From: Heligmosomoides polygyrus polygyrus
Taxonomy: Eukaryota > Nematoda > Chromadorea > Rhabditida > Heligmosomidae
Assembly: GCA_947396885.1 (NCBI GenBank)
Contig: OX377206.1
Coordinates: forward strand, 49,397,631 to 49,461,630
Reading direction: 5' to 3'
DNA: 64,000 nucleotides
Shown piece after piece: positions 23,886 through 36,805 of the stretch. The notes under the pieces are model-generated. The model was not told where the DNA came from. It searched no databases and saw nothing but the letters and a program-made list of their open reading frames with translations. A program made the position numbers and the translations under genes. How positions within the stretch are numbered: position 1 is the first letter of the stretch; each line of letters opens with the position of its first letter.

Positions 23886-25328
23886 GCGAAGTCGACGACT
23901 GACGCTGGGTGAGAAAGGATCACCAGCTGGGTTGCGCTTCGTTCTTAGCGTGGCCAGCTATACCCTATTCCGGAATGCCAGGCCTAGCCCGCGACTCTGG
24001 TGGAGGAAGGACCAACAACTAGGTTGGGCTACGTTCCTAGCGTGGCCAGCCATACTCGAAGCCGGAATGCCTGGTGTGGTCCGCACGTCCAGCGTTAGGT
24101 GCCGGCGAAGTCGACGACTGACGCTGGGTGAGAAAGGATCACCAGCTGGGTTGGGCTACGTTCCTAGCCTGGCCAGCCATACCCTATTCCGGAATGCCTG
24201 GCCTAGCCCGCGACTCTGGTGGAGGAAGGACCAACAACTAGGCTGGGCTACGTTCCTAGCGTGGCCAGCCGTACTCGAAGCCGGAATGACTGGTGTGGTC
24301 CGCAGGTTCAGCCTCAGGGAGCTGCGAAGCCAACGACTGAGGCTGGGTGAGGAATTATTACCAGATAGGTTGGGCTACGTTCCTAGCCTGGCCAGCCATA
24401 CTCGAAGCCGGAATGCCTGGTGTGGTCCGCAGGTTCAGCCTCAGGGAGCTGCGAAGCCAACGACTGAGGCTGGGTGAGGAATTATTACCAGATAGGTTGG
24501 GCTACGTTCCTAGCCTGGCCAGCCATACTCGAAGCCGGAATGCCTGGCCTAGCCCGCGACTCTCGTGGAGGAAGGACCAACAACTAGGTTGGGCTACGTT
24601 CCTAGCGTGGCCAGCCATACTCGAAGCCGGAATGCCTGGTGTGGTCCGCTCGTCCAGCGTTAGGTGCCGGCGAAGTCGACGACTGACGCTGGGTGAGGAA
24701 TTATTACCAGATAGGTTGGGCTACGTTCCTAGCCTGGCCAGCCATACTCGAAGCCGGAATGCCTGGTGTGGTCCGCAGGTTCAGCCTCAGGGAGCTGCGA
24801 AGCCAACGACTGAGGCTGGGTGAGGAAATATCACCAGATAGGTTGGGCTACGTTCCTAGCCTGGCCAGCCATACTCGAAGCCGGAATGCCTGGTGTGGTC
24901 CGCTCGCCCACCGTTAGGTGCCGGCGAAGTCGACGACTGACGCTGGGTGAGGAATTATCACCAGATAGGTTGGGCTACGTTCCTAGCCTGGCCAGCCATA
25001 CTCGAAGCCGGAATGCCTGGTGTGGTCCGCACGTCCAGCGTTAGGTGCCGGCGAAGTCGACGACTGACGCGGGGTGGGAATTATTACCAGATAGGTTGGG
25101 CTACGTTCCTAGCCTGGCCAGCCATACTCGAAGCCGGAATGCCTGCTGTGGTCCGCACTTCCAGCGTGAGGTGCCGGCGAAGTCGACGACTGACGCTGGG
25201 TGAGGAATTATGACCAGATAGGTTGGGCTACGTTCCTAGCCTGGCCAGCCATACTCGAAGCCGGAATGCCTGGTGTGGTCCGCACTTCCAGCGTGAGGTG
25301 CCGGCGAAGTCGACGACTGACGCTGGGT
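23885..25328 (+). repeat. Mosaic stretch passing into an L-only run
   Basis: It contains a hybrid S unit near 24130 with head GAGAAAGGATCACC joined to the L-type GGGCTACGTTCCTAGCC and the S-type CCCTATTCC. Near 24.3-24.5 kb the type-2 tail is joined to unusual heads and cores. From 24695 to 25962 all units are L or its 126-bp form. Confidence 0.85.
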
Positions 25329-25708
25329 GAGGAATTATGACCAGATAGGTTGGGCTACGTTCCTAGCCTGGCCAGCCATACTCGAAGCCGGAATGCCTGG
25401 TGTGGTCCGCTCGTCCAGCGTTATGTGCCGGCGAAGTCGACGACTGACGCTGGGTGAGGAATTATTACCAGATAGGTTGGGCTACGTTCCTAGCCTGGCC
25501 AGCCATACTCGAAGCCGGAATGCCTGGTGTGGTCCGCACTTCCAGCGTGAGGTGCCGGTGAAGCCGACGAGTGACGCGGGGTGGGAATTATTACCAGATA
25601 GGTTGGGCTACGTTCCTAGCCTGGCCAGCCATACTCGAAGCCGTAATGCCTGGTGTGGTCCGCACTTCCAGCGTGAGGTGCCGACGAAGTCGACGACTGA
25701 CGCTGGGT
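25329..25708 (+). repeat. 380-bp L trimer (reference copy)
   Basis: It has three L units of 127, 127 and 126 bp. The third carries the private words GAAGCCGTAATGCC and TGCCGACGAAGTCGAC. The GCCGTAATGCC mark recurs at about 27254, 29721, 39858, 40838, 41944, 42324 and 43558, giving eight copies, all between 25 and 44 kb. In this third unit the inner tail stem is CGAC with GTCG, perfectly paired. Confidence 0.9.
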
Positions 25709-26181
25709 GAGGAATTATGACCAGATAGGTTGGGCTACGTTCCTAGCCTGGCCAGCCATACTCGAAGCCGGAATGCCTGGTGTGGTCCGCACGTCCAGCG
25801 TTAGGTGCCGGCGAAGTCGACGACTGACGCTGGGTGAGGAATTATCACCAGATAGGTTGGGCTACGTTCCTAGCGTGGCCAGACATACTCAAAGCCGGAA
25901 TGCCTGGTGTGGTCCGCACGTCCAGCGTTAGGTGCCGGCGAAGTCGACGACTGACGCTGGGTGAGAAAGGATCACCAGCTGGGTTGCGCTTCGTTCTTAG
26001 CGTGGCCAGCCATACCCTATTCCGGAATGCCTGGCCTAGCCCGCGACTCTGGTGGAGGAAGGACCAACAACTAGGCTGGGCTACGTTCCTAGCGTGGCCA
26101 GACATACTCAAAGCCGGAATGCCTGTTGTGGTCCGCACGTCCAGCGTTAGGTGCCGGCGAAGTCGACGACTGACGCTGGGT

Positions 26182-27703
26182 GAGGAATTATCACCAGATA
26201 GGTTGGGCTACGTTCCTAGCGTGGCCAGACATACTCAAAGCCGGAATGACTGGTGTGGTCCGCAGGTTCAGCCTCAGGGAGCTGCGAAGCCAACGACTGA
26301 GGCTGGGTGAGGAAATATCACCAGATAGGTTGGGCTACGTTCCTAGCCTGGCCAGCCATACTCAAAGCCGGAATGCCTGGTGTGGTCCGCTCGCCCATCG
26401 TTAGGTGCCGGCGAAGTCGACGACTGACGCGGGGTGGGAATTATTACCAGATAGGTTGGGCTACGTTCCTAGCCTGGCCAGCCATACTCGAAGCCGGAAT
26501 GCCTGTTGTGGTCCGCACGTCCAGCGTTAGGTGCCGGCGAAGTCGACGACTGACGCTGGGTGAGGAATTATCACCAGATAGGTTGGGCTACGTTCCTAGC
26601 GTGGCCAGACATACTCAAAGCCGGAATGACTGGTGTGGTCCGCAGGTTCAGCCTCAGGGAGCTGCGAAGCCAACGACTGAGGCTGGGTGAGGAAATATCA
26701 CCAGATAGGTTGGGCTACGTTCCTAGCCTGGCCAGCCATACTCAAAGCCGGAATGCCTGGTGTGGTCCGCTCGCCCATCGTTAGGTGCCGGCGAAGTCGA
26801 CGACTGACGCTGGGTGAGGAATTATGACCAGATAGGTTGGGCTACGTTCCTAGCCTGGCCAGCCATACTCGAAGCCGGAATGCCTGGTGTGGTCCGCACT
26901 TCCAGAGTGAGGTGCCGGCGAAGTCGACGACTGATGCTGGGTGAGGAATTATGACCAGATAGGTTGGGCTACGTTCCTAGCCTGGCCAGCCATACTCGAA
27001 GCCGGAATGCCTGGTGTGGTCCGCTCGTCCAGCGTTAGGTGGCGGCGAAGTCGACGACTGACGCTGGGTGAGGAATTATTACCAGATAGGTTGGGCTACG
27101 TTCCTAGCCTGGCCAGCCATACTCGAAGCCGGAATGCCTGGTGTGGTCCGCACTTCCAGCGTGAGGTGCCGGTGAAGCCGACGAGTGACGCGGGGTGGGA
27201 ATTATTACCAGATAGGTTGGGCTACGTTCCTAGCCTGGCCAGCCATACTCGAAGCCGTAATGCCTGGTGTGGTCCGCACTTCCAGCGTGAGGTGCCGACG
27301 AAGTCGACGACTGACGCTGGGTGAGGAATTATGACCAGATAGGTTGGGCTACGTTCCTAGCCTGGCCAGCCATACTCGAAGCCGGAATGCCTGGTGTGGT
27401 CCGCACGTCCAGCGTTAGGTGCCGGCGAAGTCGACGACTGACGCTGGGTGAGGAATTATCACCAGATAGGTTGGGCTACGTTCCTAGCGTGGCCAGACAT
27501 ACTCAAAGCCGGAATGCCTGGTGTGGTCCGCACGTCCAGCGTTAGGTGCCGGCGAAGTCGACGACTGACGCTGGGTGAGGAATTATCACCAGATAGGTTG
27601 GGCTACGTTCCTAGCGTGGCCAGCCATACTCGAAGCCGGAATGCCTGGTGTGGTCCGCACGTCCAGCGTTAGGTGCCGGCGAAGTCGACGACTGACGCTG
27701 GGT
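26182..27703 (+). repeat. Run of twelve L monomers
   Basis: There are twelve consecutive L-class units (two of 126 bp) with no S. It contains the start of the 2,467-bp-spaced duplication and one 380-bp trimer. Confidence 0.88.
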
Positions 27704-28240
27704 GAGAAAGGATCACCAGCTGGGTTGCGCTTCGTTCTTAGCGTGGCCAGCCATACCCTATTCCGGAATGCCTGGCCTAGCCCGCGACTCTGGTGGAGGA
27801 AGGACCAACAACTAGGCTGGGCTACGTTCCTAGCGTGGCCAGACATACTCAAAGCCGGAATGCCTGTTGTGGTCCGCACGTCCAGCGTTAGGTGCCGGCG
27901 AAGTCGACGACTGACGCTGGGTGAGGAATTATCACCAGATAGGTTGGGCTACGTTCCTAGCGTGGCCAGACATACTCAAAGCCGGAATGACTGGTGTGGT
28001 CCGCAGGTTCAGCCTCAGGGAGCTGCGAAGCCAACGACTGAGGCTGGGTGAGGAAATATCACCAGATAGGTTGGGCTACGTTCCTAGCCTGGCCAGCCAT
28101 ACTCAAAGCCGGAATGCCTGGTGTGGTCCGCTCGCCCATCGTTAGGTGCCGGCGAAGTCGACGACTGACGCTGGGTGAGGAATTATCACCAGATAGGTTG
28201 GGCTACGTTCCTAGCGTGGCCAGACATACTCAAAGCCGGA
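26810..28240 (+). repeat. 2,467-bp-spaced duplication, copy A
   Basis: It matches about 29277-30707. Shared private bases are TTCCAGAGTGAGG (26901/29368), GACTGATGCTGGG (near 26930/29397) and AGGTGGCGGCG (near 27036/29503). These marks are absent from most other units, so the copies are recent. Confidence 0.87.
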
Positions 28241-28522
28241 ATGCCTGGTGTGGTCCGCACGTCCAGCGTTAGGTGCCGGCGAAGTCGACGACTGACGCTG
28301 GGTGAGAAAGGATCACCAGCTGGGTTGCGCTTCGTTCTTAGCGTGGCCAGCCATACCCTATTCCGGAATGCCTGGCCTAGCCCGCGACTCTCGTGGAGGA
28401 AGGACCAACAACTAGGTTGGGCTACGTTCCTAGCGTGGCCAGCCATACTCGAAGCCGGAATGCCTGGTGTGGTCCGCTCGTCCAGCGTTAGGTGCCGGCG
28501 AAGTCGACGACTGACGCTGGGT

Positions 28523-30170
28523 GAGGAATTATCACCAGATAGGTTGGGCTACGTTCCTAGCGTGGCCAGACATACTCAAAGCCGGAATGACTGGTGTGGT
28601 CCGCAGGTTCAGCCTCAGGGAGCTGCGAAGCCAACGACTGAGGCTGGGTGAGGAAATATCACCAGATAGGTTGGGCTACGTTCCTAGCCTGGCCAGCCAT
28701 ACTCAAAGCCGGAATGCCTGGTGTGGTCCGCTCGCCCATCGTTAGGTGCCGGCGAAGTCGACGACTGACGCGGGGTGGGAATTATTACCAGATAGGTTGG
28801 GCTACGTTCCTAGCCTGGCCAGCCATACTCGAAGCCGGAATGCCTGTTGTGGTCCGCACGTCCAGCGTTAGGTGCCGGCGAAGTCGACGACTGACGCTGG
28901 GTGAGGAATTATCACCAGATAGGTTGGGCTACGTTCCTAGCGTGGCCAGACATACTCAAAGCCGGAATGACTGGTGTGGTCCGCAGGTTCAGCCTCAGGG
29001 AGCTGCGAAGCCAACGACTGAGGCTGGGTGAGGAAATATCACCAGATAGGTTGGGCTACGTTCCTAGCCTGGCCAGCCATACTCAAAGCCGGAATGCCTG
29101 GTGTGGTCCGCTCGCCCATCGTTAGGTGCCGGCGAAGTCGACGACTGACGCGGGGTGGGAATTATTACCAGATAGGTTGGGCTACGTTCCTAGCCTGGCC
29201 AGCCATACTCGAAGCCGGAATGCCTGGTGTGGTCCGCACTTCCAGCGTGAGGTGCCGGCGAAGTCGACGACTGACGCTGGGTGAGGAATTATGACCAGAT
29301 AGGTTGGGCTACGTTCCTAGCCTGGCCAGCCATACTCGAAGCCGGAATGCCTGGTGTGGTCCGCACTTCCAGAGTGAGGTGCCGGCGAAGTCGACGACTG
29401 ATGCTGGGTGAGGAATTATGACCAGATAGGTTGGGCTACGTTCCTAGCCTGGCCAGCCATACTCGAAGCCGGAATGCCTGGTGTGGTCCGCTCGTCCAGC
29501 GTTAGGTGGCGGCGAAGTCGACGACTGACGCTGGGTGAGGAATTATTACCAGATAGGTTGGGCTACGTTCCTAGCCTGGCCAGCCATACTCGAAGCCGGA
29601 ATGCCTGGTGTGGTCCGCACTTCCAGCGTGAGGTGCCGGTGAAGCCGACGAGTGACGCGGGGTGGGAATTATTACCAGATAGGTTGGGCTACGTTCCTAG
29701 CCTGGCCAGCCATACTCGAAGCCGTAATGCCTGGTGTGGTCCGCACTTCCAGCGTGAGGTGCCGACGAAGTCGACGACTGACGCTGGGTGAGGAATTATG
29801 ACCAGATAGGTTGGGCTACGTTCCTAGCCTGGCCAGCCATACTCGAAGCCGGAATGCCTGGTGTGGTCCGCACGTCCAGCGTTAGGTGCCGGCGAAGTCG
29901 ACGACTGACGCTGGGTGAGGAATTATCACCAGATAGGTTGGGCTACGTTCCTAGCGTGGCCAGACATACTCAAAGCCGGAATGCCTGGTGTGGTCCGCAC
30001 GTCCAGCGTTAGGTGCCGGCGAAGTCGACGACTGACGCTGGGTGAGGAATTATCACCAGATAGGTTGGGCTACGTTCCTAGCGTGGCCAGCCATACTCGA
30101 AGCCGGAATGCCTGGTGTGGTCCGCACGTCCAGCGTTAGGTGCCGGCGAAGTCGACGACTGACGCTGGGT
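28523..30170 (+). repeat. Run of thirteen L monomers
   Basis: Thirteen L-class units occur in a row, three of them 126 bp, which equals the longest L-only run I found. It contains the 5' part of duplication copy B. Confidence 0.87.
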
Positions 30171-30707
30171 GAGAAAGGATCACCAGCTGGGTTGCGCTTC
30201 GTTCTTAGCGTGGCCAGCCATACCCTATTCCGGAATGCCTGGCCTAGCCCGCGACTCTGGTGGAGGAAGGACCAACAACTAGGCTGGGCTACGTTCCTAG
30301 CGTGGCCAGACATACTCAAAGCCGGAATGCCTGTTGTGGTCCGCACGTCCAGCGTTAGGTGCCGGCGAAGTCGACGACTGACGCTGGGTGAGGAATTATC
30401 ACCAGATAGGTTGGGCTACGTTCCTAGCGTGGCCAGACATACTCAAAGCCGGAATGACTGGTGTGGTCCGCAGGTTCAGCCTCAGGGAGCTGCGAAGCCA
30501 ACGACTGAGGCTGGGTGAGGAAATATCACCAGATAGGTTGGGCTACGTTCCTAGCCTGGCCAGCCATACTCAAAGCCGGAATGCCTGGTGTGGTCCGCTC
30601 GCCCATCGTTAGGTGCCGGCGAAGTCGACGACTGACGCTGGGTGAGGAATTATCACCAGATAGGTTGGGCTACGTTCCTAGCGTGGCCAGACATACTCAA
30701 AGCCGGA
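29277..30707 (+). repeat. 2,467-bp-spaced duplication, copy B
   Basis: This is the second copy of 26810-28240 with the same private bases. Homology ends where this copy continues with GAATGACTGG and a CACTTCC tail, leading into the divergent cluster. Confidence 0.87.
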
Positions 30708-31945
30708 ATGACTGGTGTGGTCCGCACTTCCAGCGTGAGGTGCCGGCGAAGTCGACGACTGACGCTGGGTGAGAAAGGATCACCAGCTGGGTTGCGCTAC
30801 GTTCTTAGCGTGGCCAGCCATACCCTATGTCGGAATGCCTGGCCTAGCCCGCGACATTGGTGGAGGAAGGACCACCAACTAGGTTGGGCTACGTTCCTAG
30901 CGTGGCCAGCCATACTCGAAGCCGAAATGTCTGGTGTTCCGCAGATCCAGCGTTAGGTGCCGGCGAAGTCGACGACTGACTCTGGGTGAGGAGTTATTAC
31001 CAGATAGGTTGGGCTACGTTCCTAGCCTGGCCAGCCATACTCGAAGCCGGAATGCCTGGTGTGGTCCGCTCGTTCAGCCTTAGGTGCCGGCGAAGCCGAC
31101 GACTGACGCGGGGTGGGGAAGGATCACGAGCTAGGCTGGGGCTACTTTCCTAGCGTGGCCAGCCATGCTCGAAGCTGGCGAAGCCGCCAAACCTGGCGTG
31201 GCCCGCACATCCAGCCTTAGGTGCCGGCGAAGTCGACGACTGACGCGGGGTGGATCACCAGCTGGGTTGCGCTACGTTCCTAGCGTGGCCAGCCGTACTC
31301 GGAGCCGGAATGCCTGGTGTGGTCCGCTCGTCCAGCGTTAGGTGCCGGCGAAGTCGACGACTGACGCTGGGTGAGGAATTATTACCAGATAGGTTGGGCT
31401 ACGTTCCTAGCGTGGCCAGACATACTCAAAGCCGGAATGACTGGTGTGGTCCGCAGGTTCAGCCTCAGGGAGCTGCGAAGCCAACGACTGAGGCTGGGTG
31501 AGGAAATATCACCAGATAGGTTGGGCTACGTTCCTAGCCTGGCCAGCCATACTCGAAGCCGGAATGCCTGGCCTAGCCCGCGACTCTCGTGGAGGAAGGA
31601 CCAACAACTAGGTTGGGCTACGTTCCTAGCGTGGCCAGCCGTACTCGGAGCCGGAATGCCTGGTGTGGTCCGCTCGTCCAGCGTTAGGTGCCGGCGAAGT
31701 CGACGACTGACGCTGGGTGAGGAAATATCACCAGATAGGTTGGGCTACGTTCCTAGCCTGGCCAGCCATACTCGAAGCCGGAATGCCTGGCCTAGCCCGC
31801 GACTCTCGTGGAGGAAGGACCAACAACTAGGTTGGGCTACGTTCCTAGCGTGGCCAGCCATACTCGAAGCCGGAATGCCTGGTGTGGTCCGCTCGTCCAG
31901 CGTTAGGTGCCGGCGAAGTCGACGACTGACGCTGGGTGAGGAATT
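30707..31945 (+). repeat. Third copy of the divergent cluster, then L/S mosaic
   Basis: About 30707-31370 matches 9670-10333 at offset 21,037, including a 125-bp unit, a 137-bp unit (31115-31251) and a 121-bp unit. A private base GATCACGAGC lies near 31127. After it, two L-S-L segments follow, two of whose L units carry CGTACTCGGAGCC. Confidence 0.85.
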
Positions 31946-33945
31946 ATTACCAGATAGGTTGGGCTACGTTCCTAGCCTGGCCAGCCATACTCGAAGCCTG
32001 AATGCCTGGTGTGGTCCGCACGTCCAGCGTTAGGTGCCGGCGAAGTCGACGACTGACGCTGGGTGAGAAAGGATCACCAGCTGGGTTGCGCTTCGTTCTT
32101 AGCATGGCCAGCCATACCCTATTCCGGAATGCCTGGCCTAGCCCGCGACTCTGGTGGAGGAAGGACCAACAACTAGGTTGGGCTACGTTCCTAGCGTGGC
32201 CAGCCACACTCGAAGCCGGAATGCCTGGTGTGGTCCGCTCGTCCAGCGTTAGGTGCCGGTGAAGTCGACGACTGACGCTGGGTGAGGAATTATTACCAGA
32301 TAGGTTGGGCTGCGTTCCTAGCCTGGCCAGCCATACTCGAAGCCGGAATGCCTGGCCTAGCCCGCGACTCTCGTGGAGGAAGGACCAACAACTAGGTTGC
32401 GCTACGTTCCTAGCGTGGCCAGCCATACCCTATGCCGGAATGCCTGGCCTAGCCCGCGACTCTGGTGGAGGAAGGACCAACAACTAGGTTGGGCTACGTT
32501 CCTAGCGTGGCCAGCCATACTCGAAGCCGGAATGACTGGCGTGGTCGGCAGGTCCAGCGTTAGGTGCCGGTGAAGTCGTCGACTGACGCTGGGTGAGGAA
32601 TTATTACCAGATAGGTTGGGCTACGTTCCTAGCCTGGCCAGCAATACTCGAAGCCGGAATGCCTGGTGTGGTCCGCACGTCCAGCGTTAGGTGCCGGCGA
32701 AGTCGACGACTGACGCTGGGTGAGAAAGGATCACCAGCTGGATTGCGCTTCGTTCTTAGCGTGGCCAGCTATACCCTATTCCGGAATGCCAGGCCTAGCC
32801 CGCGACTCTGGTGGAGGAAGGACCAACAACTAGGTTGGGCTACGTTCCTAGCGTGGCCAGCCATACTCGAAGCCGGAATGCCTGGTGTGGTCCGCACGTC
32901 CAGCGTTAGGTGCCGGCGAAGTCGACGACTGACGCTGGGTGAGAAAGGATCACCAGCTGGGTTGCGCTTCGTTCCTAGCGTGGCCAGCCATACCCTATGC
33001 CGGAATGCCTGGCCTAGCCCGCGACTCTGGTGGAGGAAGGACCAACAACTAGGTTGGGCTACGTTCCTAGCGTGGCCAGCCATACTCGAAGCCGGAATGA
33101 CTGGCGTGGTCGGCAGGTCCAGCGTTAGGTGCCGGTGAAGTCGACGACTGACGCTGGGTGAGGAATTATTACCAGATAGGTTGGGCTACGTTCCTAGCCT
33201 GGCCAGCAATACTCGAAGCCGGAATGCCTGGTGTGGTCCGCACGTCCAGCGTTAGGTGCCGGCGAAGTCGACGACTGACGCTGGGTGAGAAAGGATCACC
33301 AGCTGGATTGCGCTTCGTTCTTAGCGTGGCCAGCTATACCCTATTCCGGAATGCCAGGCCTAGCCCGCGACTCTGGTGGAGGAAGGACCAACAACTAGGT
33401 TGGGCTACGTTCCTAGCGTGGCCAGCCATACTCGAAGCCGGAATGCCTGGTGTGGTCCGCACGTCCAGCGTTAGGTGCCGGCGAAGTCGACGACTGACGC
33501 TGGGTGAGAAAGGATCACCAGCTGGGTTGCGCTTCGTTCTTAGCGTGGCCAGCCATACCCTATTCCGGAATGCCTGGCCTAGCCCGCGACTCTGGTGGAG
33601 GAAGGACCAACAACTAGGCTGGGCTACGTTCCTAGCGTGGCCAGCCGTACTCGAAGCCGGAATGCCTGGTGTGGTCCGCTCGTCCAGCGTTAGGTGCCGG
33701 TGAAGTCGACGACTGACGCTGGGTGAGGAATTATTACCAGATAGGTTGGGCTACGTTCCTAGCGTGGCCAGCCATACTCGAAGCCGGAATGCCTGGTGTG
33801 GTCCGCACGTCCAGCGTTAGGTGCCGGCGAAGTCGACGACTGACGCTGGGTGAGAAAGGATCACCAGCTGGGTTGCGCTTCGTTCTTAGCGTGGCCAGCC
33901 ATACCCTATTCCGGAATGCCTGGCCTAGCCCGCGACTCTGGTGGA
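31945..33945 (+). repeat. 2,860-bp-spaced duplication, copy A
   Basis: It matches about 34805-36805. Shared private marks are GAAGCCTGAATGCC (near 31995/34855), TTAGCATGGCC (32104/34964) and GAAGTCGTCGACTG (32573/35433). It is rich in S units. Inside it an L-S-L-S-L order repeats at 565-bp spacing (32595 and 33160). Confidence 0.88.
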
Positions 33946-34804
33946 GGAAGGACCAACAACTAGGTTGGGCTACGTTCCTAGCGTGGCCAGCCATACTCGA
34001 AGCCGGAATGACTGGCGTGGTCGGCAGGTCCAGCGTTAGGTGCCGGTGAAGTCGACGACTGACGCTGGGTGAGGAATTATTACCAGATAGGTTGGGCTAC
34101 GTTCCTAGCGTGGCCAGACATACTCAAAGCCGGAATGACTGGTGTGGTCCGCAGGTTCAGCCTCAGGGAGCTGCGAAGCCAACGACTGAGGCTGGGTGAG
34201 GAAATATCACCAGATAGGTTGGGCTACGTTCCTAGCCTGGCCAGCCATACTCGAAGCCGGAATGCCTGGCCTAGCCCGCGACTCTCGTGGAGGAAGGACC
34301 AACAACTAGGTTGGGCTACGTTCCTAGCGTGGCCAGCCATACTCGAAGCCGGAATGCCTGGTGTGGTCCGCTCGTCCAGCGTTAGGTGCCGGCGAAGTCG
34401 ACGACTGACGCTGGGTGAGGAATTATTACCAGATAGGTTGGGCTACGTTCCTAGCCTGGCCAGCCATACTCGAAGCCGGAATGCCTGGTGTGGTCCGCAC
34501 TTCCAGCGTGAGGTGCCGGCGAAGTCGACGACTGACGCTGGGTGAGGAATTATGACCAGATAGGTTGGGCTACGTTCCTAGCCTGGCCAGCCATACTCGA
34601 AGCCGGAATGCCTGGTGTGGTCCGCACGTCCAGCGTTAGGTGCCGGCGAAGTCGACGACTGACGCTGGGTGAGGAATTATCAACAGATAGGTTGGGCTAC
34701 GTTCCTAGCGTGGCCAGACATACTCAAAGCCGGAATGACTGGTGTGGTCCGCAGGTTCAGCCTCAGGGAGCTGCGAAGCCAACGACTGAGGCTGGGTGAG
34801 GAAA

Positions 34805-36805
34805 TATCACCAGATAGGTTGGGCTACGTTCCTAGCCTGGCCAGCCATACTCGAAGCCTGAATGCCTGGTGTGGTCCGCACGTCCAGCGTTAGGTGCCGG
34901 CGAAGTCGACGACTGACGCTGGGTGAGAAAGGATCACCAGCTGGGTTGCGCTTCGTTCTTAGCATGGCCAGCCATACCCTATTCCGGAATGCCTGGCCTA
35001 GCCCGCGACTCTGGTGGAGGAAGGACCAACAACTAGGTAGGGCTACGTTCCTAGCGTGGCCAGCCACACTCGAAGCCGGAATGCCTGGTGTGGTCCGCTC
35101 GTCCAGCGTTAGGTGCCGGTGAAGTCGACGACTGACGCTGGGTGAGGAATTATTACCAGATAGGTTGGGCTGCGTTCCTAGCCTGGCCAGCCATACTCGA
35201 AGCCGGAATGCCTGGCCTAGCCCGCGACTCTCGTGGAGGAAGGACCAACAACTAGGTTGCGCTACGTTCCTAGCGTGGCCAGCCATACCCTATGCCGGAA
35301 TGCCTGGCCTAGCCCGCGACTCTGGTGGAGGAAGGACCAACAACTAGGTTGGGCTACGTTCCTAGCGTGGCCAGCCATACTCGAAGCCGGAATGACTGGC
35401 GTGGTCGGCAGGTCCAGCGTTAGGTGCCGGTGAAGTCGTCGACTGACGCTGGGTGAGGAATTATTACCAGATAGGTTGGGCTACGTTCCTAGCCTGGCCA
35501 GCAATACTCGAAGCCGGAATGCCTGGTGTGGTCCGCACGTCCAGCGTTAGGTGCCGGCGAAGTCGACGACTGACGCTGGGTGAGAAAGGATCACCAGCTG
35601 GATTGCGCTTCGTTCTTAGCGTGGCCAGCTATACCCTATTCCGGAATGCCAGGCCTAGCCCGCGACTCTGGTGGAGGAAGGACCAACAACTAGGTTGGGC
35701 TACGTTCCTAGCGTGGCCAGCCATACTCGAAGCCGGAATGCCTGGTGTGGTCCGCACGTCCAGCGTTAGGTGCCGGCGAAGTCGACGACTGACGCTGGGT
35801 GAGAAAGGATCACCAGCTGGGTTGCGCTTCGTTCCTAGCGTGGCCAGCCATACCCTATGCCGGAATGCCTGGCCTAGCCCGCGACTCTGGTGGAGGAAGG
35901 ACCAACAACTAGGTTGGGCTACGTTCCTAGCGTGGCCAGCCATACTCGAAGCCGGAATGACTGGCGTGGTCGGCAGGTCCAGCGTTAGGTGCCGGTGAAG
36001 TCGACGACTGACGCTGGGTGAGGAATTATTACCAGATAGGTTGGGCTACGTTTCTAGCCTGGCCAGCAATACTCGAAGCCGGAATGCCTGGTGTGGTCCG
36101 CACGTCCAGCGTTAGGTGCCGGCGAAGTCGACGACTGACGCTGGGTGAGAAAGGATCACCAGCTGGATTGCGCTTCGTTCTTAGCGTGGCCAGCTATACC
36201 CTATTCCGGAATGCCAGGCCTAGCCCGCGACTCTGGTGGAGGAAGGACCAACAACTAGGTTGGGCTACGTTCCTAGCGTGGCCAGCCATACTCGAAGCCG
36301 GAATGCCTGGTGTGGTCCGCACGTCCAGCGTTAGGTGCCGGCGAAGTCGACGACTGACGCTGGGTGAGAAAGGATCACCAGCTGGGTTGCGCTTCGTTCT
36401 TAGCGTGGCCAGCCATACCCTATTCCGGAATGCCTGGCCTAGCCCGCGACTCTGGTGGAGGAAGGACCAACAACTAGGCTGGGCTACGTTCCTAGCGTGG
36501 CCAGCCGTACTCGAAGCCGGAATGCCTGGTGTGGTCCGCTCGTCCAGCGTTAGGTGCCGGTGAAGTCGACGACTGACGCTGGGTGAGGAATTATTACCAG
36601 ATAGGTTGGGCTACGTTCCTAGCGTGGCCAGCCATACTCGAAGCCGGAATGCCTGGTGTGGTCCGCACGTCCAGCGTTAGGTGCCGGCGAAGTCGACGAC
36701 TGACGCTGGGTGAGAAAGGATCACCAGCTGGGTTGCGCTTCGTTCTTAGCGTGGCCAGCCATACCCTATTCCGGAATGCCTGGCCTAGCCCGCGACTCTG
36801 GTGGA
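34805..36805 (+). repeat. 2,860-bp-spaced duplication, copy B
   Basis: This is the second copy of 31945-33945. Single-base differences seen are AGGTAGGGCT near 35038 and CGTTTCTAGCC near 36051. The copies are separated by about 860 bp of other L/S units (33945-34805). Confidence 0.88.
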
